A stretch of DNA of 64,000 nucleotides from an uncultured Lachnospiraceae bacterium (GTDB taxonomy: Bacteria; Bacillota; Clostridia; Lachnospirales; Lachnospiraceae), in NCBI GenBank assembly GCA_947630925.1, contig CANRJM010000002.1, positions 164,048-228,047 of the forward strand, read 5' to 3'. Shown piece by piece: positions 27,364 to 34,463 of the stretch (position 1 is its first letter; every line of letters starts with the position of its first letter). The notes below the pieces were generated by a model, which made no database searches, had not been told where the DNA came from, and saw only the letters and a program-made list of their open reading frames with translations. The translations under genes and the position numbers were made by a program.

Positions 27364-27392
27364 ATATTACCCCTTGTGTCCCACAGTGTCAA
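27364..27392 (-). promoter_or_regulatory. SigA promoter for ilvE
   Basis: Consensus TTGACA (27392-27387) and TAATAT (27369-27364) with a 17-base spacer on the reverse strand, between rpiB and ilvE. Confidence 0.7.
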
Positions 27393-27412
27393 GAAAGTTA
27401 TTATTGATAGGG

Positions 27413-27841
27413 CTACGGTTCTATTTGTTCAATTCTCTTGATATGCCGTTCCTCGTTTGAAAAAGCAGTATGTAAAAAGGTGTCTACAATTTTTAAAGCT
27501 AATCCGGAACCTACAACGCGCGCTCCCATCGCCAGAATATTGGCATCATTATGCTCTCTGGTTGCCTGCGCGCTGAATGTATCATGGCACAATGCCGCCC
27601 GTATTCCTTTTACCTTGTTTGCCGCAATAGAAATCCCAATTCCCGTACCGCAGATCAGGATTCCCTTTTCACATTCTCCGTTTACAATGGCAGATGCAAC
27701 TTTTTTTGCAAAAACGGGATAATCACAGGATTCTTCACTATAGCACCCAAAATCTTTATATGCAATCTGATTTTTTTCCAGATACCGTATCACCTCCTGT
27801 TTCAATCCATATCCGCCATGATCACTGCCTAATGCTATCAT
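27413..27841 (-). CDS. rpiB: ribose-5-phosphate isomerase B
   Basis: The 142-residue protein has the RpiB/LacAB fold: IALGSDHGGYGLKQEVI at the N-terminus, the active-site loop ILICGTGIGISIAANKVKGI containing the catalytic Cys, then ALCHDTFSAQATREHNDANI. It interconverts ribose 5-phosphate and ribulose 5-phosphate. It is the last gene of the unit GH18-cwlD-tsaC-phosphatase homologue, matching the Bacillus ywlC-ywlE-ywlF neighbourhood. Confidence 0.95.
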   Translation of the reverse strand: MIALGSDHGGYGLKQEVIRYLEKNQIAYKDFGCYSEESCDYPVFAKKVASAIVNGECEKGILICGTGIGISIAANKVKGIRAALCHDTFSAQATREHNDANILAMGARVVGSGLALKIVDTFLHTAFSNEERHIKRIEQIEP

Positions 27842-27857
27842 CCTGTTTCCTCCTTCT

Positions 27858-28328
27858 TTACTCTTCCCGGTATTGTTTTTCTATTTTTTGTATGACCTTA
27901 TTTACCCGACGCACCAATTCCTGAAAACATTCTTTATACGCCTCATCATCACCGCCGCCTGGATCTGCGATATCTGTATCTTCTCCAGCAAATTCTCCAA
28001 TCGTATAAACATTTTCTTCCAGTTGAAACTTTTCAATCAATTTAACCTTTTCGCTGAGCGTCATAGTCAATACCAACGTCTCTTCCGTAAGATCCTCTTT
28101 TTCTATCTGCCGGGATTGATCATGCCCGCTAATATCAAAACCATTCTGCATCAATAAGATATCGCATTTCGGGCTAATCGGCTCTTCAAATAATACAACC
28201 AATCCCCGGGAAACTCCTTTTGGCATCCAATCCAAAGAATTTTTCCGATAAATCCCCTCTGCCAGAGGGCTTAATAATGTATTTGCCGTACAAAGAAATA
28301 TCACTTGATCGTAGTGTTTCATAAGCAC
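27858..28328 (-). CDS. low-molecular-weight phosphatase homologue with altered P-loop
   Basis: By fold and position (between tsaC and rpiB) this 156-residue protein is the counterpart of Bacillus YwlE, a protein-arginine phosphatase of the low-molecular-weight tyrosine phosphatase family. The P-loop, normally CTGNTCRS, reads CTANTLLS (Cys13 to Ser20), so the invariant phosphate-binding Arg is Leu19. I confirmed this in the nucleotides. The nucleophile Cys13 and the downstream general-acid loop (DPGGG) are kept. It may be a phosphate- or ligand-binding pseudoenzyme. GTG at 28328 has AGGTG well spaced; ATG at 28322 is possible. The name ywlE is withheld because activity is doubtful. Confidence 0.85.
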   Translation of the reverse strand: MLMKHYDQVIFLCTANTLLSPLAEGIYRKNSLDWMPKGVSRGLVVLFEEPISPKCDILLMQNGFDISGHDQSRQIEKEDLTEETLVLTMTLSEKVKLIEKFQLEENVYTIGEFAGEDTDIADPGGGDDEAYKECFQELVRRVNKVIQKIEKQYREE

Positions 28329-28340
28329 TCACGCACCTCT

Positions 28341-29396
28341 CTATACCTGTATTCTATGATAACCTGCGGCCTTCAGCAACCGATTCATAATGGCAGAACC
28401 TAATGTATCCTCAGAAAAGCTTTCAATATAAATAAATTCCGCTCCAATATGATCCATTAACCGTAGTATATCATATAATCCTGCTGCAATGGAACCTTCT
28501 GTTTTTCGCGAACCAATACTATATACATGTTCACTTATATAAAACTGCCTCGATTCTTCTGTAGCAATGACAACCGCCTTCTCCTGCCTGCTCTGATGCT
28601 CTTCGGTTAAGGCGTTAATTTTGGCAACAACACGCTCCATATCCCCCTCAACCACAGTCAACTGCCCTTTCGGAGCATAATGCCGGTATTTCATCCCCGG
28701 CGCCTTTGCCGTTATATCCTCTTTGGGTTCTGTCAAAAGAACCGCAGGATCTACAGAAACCCTGCCTATAACACCTTCTAACATGATTTTTGTATAAAAA
28801 CCAGGGCGAAGTATCACAGGCATGTCTCCACTCATATCGACTATTGTAGACTCAATGCCGATTCCTGTCCGTCCGCCATCCAGGATCAGTTCAATCCTGC
28901 CCTCCAAATCCTCAATCACATGTTCCGCTTTGGTAGGACTTGGACGACCGGAGAGATTTGCGCTGGGAGCTGCAATATAAACACCGGATTGCCGGATCAA
29001 TGCTGCAGCAATCGGATGATTTGGCATACGCACAGCGACTGTGCGGAGTCCCCCGGTCGTTGATGCCGGCACGCTTTCCTTTTTGGGAAATATCATAGTT
29101 AAGGGACCCGGCCAGAACGTCTCTGCCAACGCCAACGCTTTATCGCTCACTTCTTCTGCAAGATCAAACAAATGGTCCATTTCCGCAATATGAACAATCA
29201 GGGGATTGTCAGAAGGCCGACCTTTTGCAGCATATATTCTTTGTGCTGCTCTTGGCAAAAGGGCATTTCCTCCTAAACCATATACCGTTTCCGTTGGAAA
29301 TGCAACCAATCCGCCTGTCTGCAATATCCGGCTCGCTGCTTCTAATTCACTATCCTCAAAATATTCAGGATTTACCTTTTGTATGATTGTTTTCAT
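28341..29396 (-). CDS. tsaC: L-threonylcarbamoyladenylate synthase (Sua5/YwlC type)
   Basis: The 351-residue protein is the long, two-domain Sua5 form. The catalytic YrdC domain (about residues 1-205) carries FPTETVYGLGGNAL, KGRPSDNPLIVHI, GPLTMIFPKK and PSANLSGRPSPTKAEH; a Sua5 C-terminal domain follows from about 235 to the end. It makes threonylcarbamoyl-AMP from threonine, bicarbonate and ATP for t6A37 modification of ANN-decoding tRNAs. The gene lies 10 bases downstream of cwlD and 12 bases upstream of the phosphatase homologue, so co-transcription is likely. Confidence 0.94.
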   Translation of the reverse strand: MKTIIQKVNPEYFEDSELEAASRILQTGGLVAFPTETVYGLGGNALLPRAAQRIYAAKGRPSDNPLIVHIAEMDHLFDLAEEVSDKALALAETFWPGPLTMIFPKKESVPASTTGGLRTVAVRMPNHPIAAALIRQSGVYIAAPSANLSGRPSPTKAEHVIEDLEGRIELILDGGRTGIGIESTIVDMSGDMPVILRPGFYTKIMLEGVIGRVSVDPAVLLTEPKEDITAKAPGMKYRHYAPKGQLTVVEGDMERVVAKINALTEEHQSRQEKAVVIATEESRQFYISEHVYSIGSRKTEGSIAAGLYDILRLMDHIGAEFIYIESFSEDTLGSAIMNRLLKAAGYHRIQV

Positions 29397-29406
29397 AACA
29401 GCCTCC

Positions 29407-30123
29407 CTATTTCTGCTGCTTCAGATCAGTAAGATACTGCATTGTCCCCTGCGCGATAGCCCACGCTACCTGTCTCTGATACGATTCTTCACATAATTTT
29501 TCTGCTTCCTCCCGGTTGGATAAAAAGCCGCACTCTACGATTACTGCTGTTTTTGTTGTATTTTTTAACAGATAATAATCGGAATTGCCTTTCGCCTGTC
29601 GATGATTTTTTACATCCACAGCGCTGATTAGCTGCTCTTGTAAAATCTTTGCCAACTTTTCTCCCTCTTCGGAACCCTTCAGATAAAATACCTGCGCTCC
29701 TCTGGTACTCTCCCCGGAAAAACTGTTTTGATGAATGCTAATAATCAAATCAATATTCTCCTGGTTCATCAACGCAACCCTGTTTCTTAAATCGGAGGTT
29801 TTTTTATTGGTATCGGTTTCCTGATATAAGCCGCAGTCTGACTCTCTCGTCATAATTACCTGGCACTTCTTCTTTTCCAGCGCTTCTTTCAAAAACAGCC
29901 CGATTGCCAAATTGATATCTTTTTCGTATGAGCCATTGATTCCAACTTTTCCCGGATCAATTCCGCCGTGGCCGCAATCCACCACAATAGTATATTGATC
30001 CGTCTTTTTTGCCGTTTCAACGACAACAGGGACATCTGTCAGAATACAGAACAAGCATACTGCCACAAAAAGTGTAACAAAAAGAATTCCCCATTTGTTT
30101 CTTATTTTTAGCAACATCTTCAT
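29407..30123 (-). CDS. cwlD: N-acetylmuramoyl-L-alanine amidase, CwlD-like
   Basis: A single N-terminal membrane/signal segment (about residues 7-30) is followed by an amidase_3 domain. The zinc ligands and acid are visible in VVDCGHGGIDPGK (His), the ESDC-type Glu region, ISIHQNS (His) and the terminal VVECGFLSNREEA (Glu). Length and lack of wall-binding repeats fit CwlD, which works with PdaA to make muramic-delta-lactam in the spore cortex. ATG at 30123 is preferred for its AAAAGG box; an upstream ATG at 30141 has none. The neighbouring GH18 gene supports a cortex role, but other housekeeping amidases look similar. Confidence 0.82.
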   Translation of the reverse strand: MKMLLKIRNKWGILFVTLFVAVCLFCILTDVPVVVETAKKTDQYTIVVDCGHGGIDPGKVGINGSYEKDINLAIGLFLKEALEKKKCQVIMTRESDCGLYQETDTNKKTSDLRNRVALMNQENIDLIISIHQNSFSGESTRGAQVFYLKGSEEGEKLAKILQEQLISAVDVKNHRQAKGNSDYYLLKNTTKTAVIVECGFLSNREEAEKLCEESYQRQVAWAIAQGTMQYLTDLKQQK

Positions 30124-30183
30124 AAAATAAACCTTTTGCATATTTTCTTAGTTTATTTTATGGTTCCCTACAGCATGGCAGAA

Positions 30184-31884
30184 CTACTTATTATATTTAT
30201 AAATCATGTCCCATACGCTTCTGGTCTCCATGCCAAGCTTCCAAAAAGCAACGCCGGCAGTATTGTTCTTAGCTACCTCTTCCATCTTTAACTGCAGGGA
30301 ATTGATATCCTCAATCCACATTTTATGGATTGCCTTGCCTTTTTTATACTCCAGATAATTCATGCCGTTCTTTTCATCCCAAACTGCTGCCTTTTTAGAA
30401 GCTGCCAGGATTTCCTGCGCATAACTCATAGAACATGCCTCCGAGGACAGCGTCACTTTGCCATTTTTCGTTTTTTCCGTCCAATGCCTGGAATAAAACG
30501 GAAGCGCTATAACAGCCTGTTCTGCCGGTATCTGCTCTAATATGCTTTTTGTAGAATCTCTGACATAGGATATTGACGAAACCGGACCTGCCTCTTCCGA
30601 ACCGGAATAATATTCATCATATGCCATCGTAATAACATAATCTGCAACATTTGCCTGTTCTGTACGGTTATAGTACTGACTATAATCTGCAACGGGATAG
30701 TTATCAATAGATAATACGATTCCATTGTTCCTGCACATAATGCCAAGTTCTCTGATGAATTGGATGAAATCCTCCCCAGACTCTTCCCTGACATTTTCAA
30801 AATCTATATTAATGCCATCCAGGCTGTATCGTATTGCCTCTGCAATCAGATTCTTAGCTAACTTCTGTCTCCTGCTTGTCGTCCCCAATACCTTTCCTAT
30901 CTTCATATCAGGGCTAAAGTCATTACAAAGCCCCCAAACTTCTATACCTGCCTGATGCGCCTGTTTCACATACGTATCGCTGGCAAGAGAATCAATATTC
31001 CCATTGTTATCTGATGTAGCAAACCAGGTAGGGCAAATAACATTTATCCCCTTTGTATTGGACAGCAGATTCAATAGATTGCTGTTTGCCTCCCGGTTCG
31101 TGATCTGATGCCATGCTAAATTAATTTTTTCGTCCTTTAATATGTGAGTATACTCTTCTTCCTTAAACTCCGTTGCCTGCTGCGCTTCATATTCTTTTCC
31201 CAGATCTTTTGCGCGGACAAACCCGATTACCCCGGTCTTGTCCATCACTTTACAAAAACCGGTTTCTTTGTCCTCCTTTTCCAACAGGCGCAGCGTCTCG
31301 TCCTCTTTCAGCTCAACCAGAATATCACTTTTAATATCTGCCTGAAAGCGAAGAGCGCATTCGGAATCCGTTTTAATGTATTCTTTATCCGTCCCATATT
31401 GATATGTGATCACAACTCTCTTAGGATTTTCATAAACTTCATATGCCAGAGCCGTATGCTCCTTCACATAATCTATCGCAATATAAATATTTTCCCCTTC
31501 TGCACGTACGATTTCATAATCCTTTGTCTTTTTACTGTTATTCTGATAACAATCCTTACTGCCGGACTCCGTGGAAATCACAGATGACGGCGTGGAATAT
31601 AATAACAGGTTCTCATTCTTGTCCCAATAAAAACGGGTATTCAGCCGTTCCTTCACAACCTGCAGCGGGAGATATATCTGCTTCTCTGCCATGACAGCAG
31701 GCGTCTCACAGATTTCGTCCTCCAATATAATCGTCACGGCGTCCTTAGCCGTCTTAAAGTATTTCGATAATTCCATTTTTTCCCTGCTTGGGGCAAATTT
31801 ACGATATAAAAGAACACCGATAATCGCCAAAAGCAATACGGTAATAATAATGAACGGTATCACGATTTTCTTATTTTTCTTCAT
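30184..31884 (-). CDS. membrane-anchored GH18 glycosidase with stalk and SH3-like domains (YaaH/SleL-like)
   Basis: This 566-residue protein begins with a membrane anchor (about residues 8-27). A copper-amine-oxidase-N-like segment (about 55-150, with IYLPLQVVKERLNTRFYWD) and an SH3-like segment (about 165-230, with KDKETGFCKVMDKTGVIGFV) follow. The catalytic GH18 domain runs from about 235 to the end and has the signature DGINIDFENV carrying catalytic Glu, then FIRELGIMCRNNGI and the C-terminal GVAFWKLGMETRSVWD. Related proteins cleave N-acetylglucosaminyl bonds in cortex or cell wall. It heads the operon containing cwlD. Substrate is inferred. Confidence 0.85.
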   Translation of the reverse strand: MKKNKKIVIPFIIITVLLLAIIGVLLYRKFAPSREKMELSKYFKTAKDAVTIILEDEICETPAVMAEKQIYLPLQVVKERLNTRFYWDKNENLLLYSTPSSVISTESGSKDCYQNNSKKTKDYEIVRAEGENIYIAIDYVKEHTALAYEVYENPKRVVITYQYGTDKEYIKTDSECALRFQADIKSDILVELKEDETLRLLEKEDKETGFCKVMDKTGVIGFVRAKDLGKEYEAQQATEFKEEEYTHILKDEKINLAWHQITNREANSNLLNLLSNTKGINVICPTWFATSDNNGNIDSLASDTYVKQAHQAGIEVWGLCNDFSPDMKIGKVLGTTSRRQKLAKNLIAEAIRYSLDGINIDFENVREESGEDFIQFIRELGIMCRNNGIVLSIDNYPVADYSQYYNRTEQANVADYVITMAYDEYYSGSEEAGPVSSISYVRDSTKSILEQIPAEQAVIALPFYSRHWTEKTKNGKVTLSSEACSMSYAQEILAASKKAAVWDEKNGMNYLEYKKGKAIHKMWIEDINSLQLKMEEVAKNNTAGVAFWKLGMETRSVWDMIYKYNK

Positions 31885-31940
31885 GTACTTTATCCTCTTC
31901 CATCAAATCCTAAAACTATTATCTCCATAGATTCTGTATT

Positions 31941-31969
31941 AGTATACCACGTTTCCGCCCTTTGGGCAA
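31941..31969 (-). promoter_or_regulatory. SigA-type promoter for the GH18-cwlD-tsaC-rpiB operon
   Basis: TTGCCC (31969-31964) and TATACT (31946-31941), 17-base spacer on the reverse strand, 57 bases from the GH18 ATG. Confidence 0.55.
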
Positions 31970-31974
31970 ACAAA

Positions 31975-32120
31975 GATATATGAGGGGCATCTCTCGGGCG
32001 GGATCCCCTCATATATCCATAGGAGTATGTACGAAAGAGTTTCGTTTGATACAACAAAGTGTATTGATTTTCATAACTGAAAATCAAATAAACCATCATA
32101 CGGAAACGTTCTCCATATGA
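31975..32120. repeat. hairpin array between the 77-aa gene and the GH18 operon
   Basis: A 13-bp perfect inverted repeat GATATATGAGGGG (31975-31987) / CCCCTCATATATC (32005-32017) is followed by ACGAAA-GAG-TTTCGT near 32032-32046. Next comes GATTTTCA-TAAC-TGAAAATC around 32075-32094. The first can act as terminator for the 77-aa gene. The region lacks a believable ORF: the 79-codon frame through it translates the hairpins. Confidence 0.6.
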
Positions 32121-32128
32121 ATCTGCCA

Positions 32129-32362
32129 TCAGACACCGGAAATATGGTCAAAATCAATTCGAACAATCCTCCCGGATTCATCACCGGTGTAACTTTTCAT
32201 ATAGTAATGATTTTCCATGACTTCTCTTAACTCATCTGCTTCACACAGGGAATATATCTTACCGTCAACTGCAACCGGAACCCCTGTTGCTTGTGCAGCC
32301 GATATCTCAGATAGCAGCCATGCAAACATTTTATTTTTTACCTCATCTGATTTTGTTTCCAT
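32129..32362 (-). CDS. small conserved-looking protein of unknown function
   Basis: This 77-residue gene starts with METKSDEVKNKMFAWLLSEI after a strong GGGAGG site and ends IVRIDFDHISGV. I do not recognise the family. Predicted features are an N-terminal amphipathic helix, a central beta hairpin (VPVAVDGKIYSL) and an acidic, tyrosine-rich second half; there is no signal peptide or membrane segment. It is monocistronic, read away from mecA, with a hairpin downstream. Confidence 0.65.
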   Translation of the reverse strand: METKSDEVKNKMFAWLLSEISAAQATGVPVAVDGKIYSLCEADELREVMENHYYMKSYTGDESGRIVRIDFDHISGV

Positions 32363-32463
32363 GTTTTTCCTCCCATATAATCAGCAATCCAGGTACAGAT
32401 GTGATACGTTTTGCCGATTATCCAGTATTGTCGAAAGCGAACTACGAATCCCTATATACGCTT

Positions 32464-32489
32464 GAAAAAAAGGAACAATCCTTTTTTTC
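32464..32489. terminator. perfect A/T-rich inverted repeat in the mecA upstream region
   Basis: GAAAAAAAGGA (32464-32474) and TCCTTTTTTTC (32479-32489) with an ACAA loop make an 11-bp stem resembling a terminator in either direction. It lies in the 522-base gene-free stretch 32363-32884, where no gene ends. Possible attenuator or decay product. Confidence 0.5.
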
Positions 32490-32755
32490 CATCATATGAT
32501 AGAATGTATTCCTACAGTGTCTGAAAAAATATCTCCACCTCCTTTTTGTCCATTGAATCCGTATCGCTGCCTATATTATATGACAATTGATAAATGGAAA
32601 CTATTGACAAAATGATTGAAAAAATATTTTATTTTTGGTAAGGAATACGCCGGCTTCTTTTCTTTTACACATTTGTGACACATTTTAAAATTTCAAACAA
32701 AATCACATATTCTGCTAGTATTTATTTTTTACTTTTTACAAAAAATAATGATACA

Positions 32756-32784
32756 TTGACTTCTATTTTCTATTATTTTATAAT
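32756..32784 (+). promoter_or_regulatory. SigA promoter for mecA
   Basis: TTGACT (32756-32761) and perfect TATAAT (32779-32784), 17-base spacer, leaving a leader of about 95 bases that contains a small GGCT/AGCC hairpin. Confidence 0.75.
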
Positions 32785-32884
32785 TTACTTGTACATAGAA
32801 GAAATCTGGCTGTTAAGCCGATAATACCATCTTCTATTATCCTGTTTGTTATGATGGGATGCGGATAAGAAAGGAAGTGAGCCT

Positions 32885-33697
32885 ATGCGGATTGAAAAAA
32901 TCAACGAAAAACAAATTCGTTGCACCCTAAACCAAAAGGATCTCAAGGATCGCGAAATCGGTCTGAGCGAGTTAGCTTATGGTACAGCTAAGGCAAAAGC
33001 TTTATTTCAGGATATGATGCAACAGGCTTCCTATGAATTCGGCTTTCAAGCTGATGATATTCCACTGATGATCGAGGCAATTCCACTGCTTCCCGAAGCA
33101 CTAATCTTAATCATTACTAAGGTTGAAGAACCAGATGAATTGGATACCCGTTTTTCAAGCTTCACAGAGGAAAATAACTGGTATGAAGAAGAGGAAGAGG
33201 AATTTATATATAAGGATATATATGACGACACAGAGCATATGGAGCTATTGGATGAAGAGGAGGATACAGACTCAGAATGGAATTATCCGCTGGAATCCTC
33301 TAAGGAAACTTCTTCCAATCATTTAGAGGATGATTTTATATCGCTTCCCGAGATGCTTGGGATGGAGCCACGCCCAAAGACTTCGGAAGAAAAGAAAAAA
33401 TATGACGTTAGCATGATTTTTGCATTTCAGAATTTGGATAGCATCACACAGCTAGCCTGCCAAATCAGCAACTTTTATCATGGAAAAAACACTTTATATA
33501 AAGATACGGCAACCGGAACTTATTATCTCATTATCCACCGTTCCGACCATTCCTCCGAGGAATTTGCTAAAATCTGCAATATATTGCATGAGTATGGGGA
33601 AATCGAAAAAAGTTCATCTTACAGCCAATATTATTTTGAAGAACATTTTACTCCTATCCTTGCGGAACATGCCATTGAGACTTTAGCAAGCCTTTAA
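32885..33697 (+). CDS. mecA: MecA-family adaptor protein
   Basis: The 270-residue product starts MRIEKINEKQIRCTL, the typical MecA N-terminus for substrate recognition. An acidic linker (about residues 80-150, with EEEEEFIYKDIYDDTEHMEL) and a C-terminal ClpC-binding domain follow (MIFAFQNLDSITQLACQIS and an FAKICNILHEYGE segment). MecA delivers substrates to the ClpC/ClpP protease and stimulates ClpC hexamer assembly; in Bacillus it controls competence, but targets here are unknown. AAAGGAAGTGAG precedes the ATG. Monocistronic with promoter and terminator. Confidence 0.9.
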   Translation: MRIEKINEKQIRCTLNQKDLKDREIGLSELAYGTAKAKALFQDMMQQASYEFGFQADDIPLMIEAIPLLPEALILIITKVEEPDELDTRFSSFTEENNWYEEEEEEFIYKDIYDDTEHMELLDEEEDTDSEWNYPLESSKETSSNHLEDDFISLPEMLGMEPRPKTSEEKKKYDVSMIFAFQNLDSITQLACQISNFYHGKNTLYKDTATGTYYLIIHRSDHSSEEFAKICNILHEYGEIEKSSSYSQYYFEEHFTPILAEHAIETLASL

Positions 33698-33710
33698 GAT
33701 AATACGTAGA

Positions 33711-33736
33711 AAAGGCACCGACGGTGCCTTTTTCTT
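33711..33736. terminator. mecA terminator
   Basis: AAAGGCACC-GAC-GGTGCCTTT followed by TTCTT. The arms are symmetric, so it can also stop transcripts of the convergent DUF1858 gene. Confidence 0.85.
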
Positions 33737-33750
33737 CTGATAAACCCTGC

Positions 33751-33960
33751 TTATTTCTTTTCAAGATATTTGTTTACGGTTTCAACCAGTTCGTCTGCAT
33801 TCAATCCATGAACCATTGCAGCCTCATCTAAACTTTCTCCCTGCGCAGACGGGCATCCGATACAATGCATGCCGGATGCCATAAGAATCGGCGCGATTCC
33901 CGGGTCAATCTGCAGCATATCTGCAATGATCATGTTCTTATTTACCCTTTCCGTCATCAT
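33751..33960 (-). CDS. DUF1858 redox-disulfide domain protein
   Basis: A 69-residue stand-alone DUF1858 protein. The pattern is an N-terminal MIIADMLQIDPGIAPILMAS helix pair, then GMHCIGCPSAQGESLDEAA with the CxxC motif (Cys33, Cys36). This domain is found next to hybrid-cluster proteins and hydrogenases and is predicted to exchange electrons or bind a metal through its disulfide. GGAGG precedes the ATG. Downstream of the ferredoxin gene on the same strand, which fits a small redox carrier role, though direct partners are not evident. Confidence 0.88.
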   Translation of the reverse strand: MMTERVNKNMIIADMLQIDPGIAPILMASGMHCIGCPSAQGESLDEAAMVHGLNADELVETVNKYLEKK

Positions 33961-34022
33961 CCAAAACCTCCTCTGTTTATTTTTTTATTCCATAAATTAA
34001 GTATTTGCGAAATCCCCGCGCC

Positions 34023-34180
34023 TTACTCACTACACGGATAAAAAATAGCAGCGCCGGCATTTCCCGGCAGAACGCCGCCACATTTCAGGCAATTTCCTAA
34101 TTCATGAAAAAGGGCACCCGACCCAATGCAGCATTTACCGCACCCGGTCCGGCAGCCCTGTCAAATTGCTTATTAATCAT
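34023..34180 (-). pseudogene. cysteine-rich short ORF disrupted by a frameshift (candidate)
   Basis: Seven bases after the ferredoxin stop, ATG at 34180 opens MINKQFDRAAGPGAV, but the protein-like signal lies in another frame from 34163 to 34023. That frame reads GCRTGCGKCCIGSGALFHEL then GNCLKCGGVLPGNAGAA, ending in FYPCSE and a stop. Its Cys pattern (CxxxC, CxxCC, CxxCGG) looks like a metal-binding protein, yet it has no usable start codon after the preceding in-frame stop. Joining the first seven or so codons to it by a one-base shift would restore a full small protein. Candidate decayed or frameshifted gene; sequencing error is an alternative. Confidence 0.4.
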
Positions 34181-34184
34181 TGTA

Positions 34185-34355
34185 TTACTCTTCAGAAATA
34201 GCGCCTGAAGGACATGTACCTGCGCAAGCACCACAACTAATGCATGTATCTGCATCAATTTCATAATGAGCGGAACCCTCAGAAATAGCACCTACAGGGC
34301 ATCCGCCTGCACATGCGCCGCAACTAACACAATCGTCACTAATTACATATGCCAT
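34185..34355 (-). CDS. 2[4Fe-4S] ferredoxin
   Basis: This 56-residue clostridial-type ferredoxin reads MAYVISDDCVSCGACAGGCP and then CISCGACAGTCPSGAISEE. Two complete CxxCxxCxxxCP motifs ligate two [4Fe-4S] clusters. The two halves are nearly symmetric, reflecting the internal duplication of the family. It carries low-potential electrons between, for example, pyruvate oxidoreductase and hydrogenase. GGAGG lies nine bases before the ATG, and a SigA promoter is upstream at 34388-34416. Confidence 0.97.
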   Translation of the reverse strand: MAYVISDDCVSCGACAGGCPVGAISEGSAHYEIDADTCISCGACAGTCPSGAISEE

Positions 34356-34387
34356 ATTTTCATTCCTCCTTTTTTGATGATATTCTC

Positions 34388-34416
34388 ATTCTAATACACT
34401 TTTATGAATTTTACAA
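34388..34416 (-). promoter_or_regulatory. SigA promoter for the ferredoxin gene
   Basis: TTGTAA (34416-34411) and TAGAAT (34393-34388) with a 17-base spacer, 33 bases from the ATG. Confidence 0.55.
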
Positions 34417-34463
34417 GTCATATTATCTTTTTGTGTTCTTTTTTATAATGAAATGAAGATATA

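Noticed and set aside
31890..32129. 79-codon frame following the 77-aa gene with a TGATG overlap
   Set aside because: The overlap is tempting, but the peptide is translated hairpins (GATATATGAGGGG palindrome) and covers the GH18 operon promoter.
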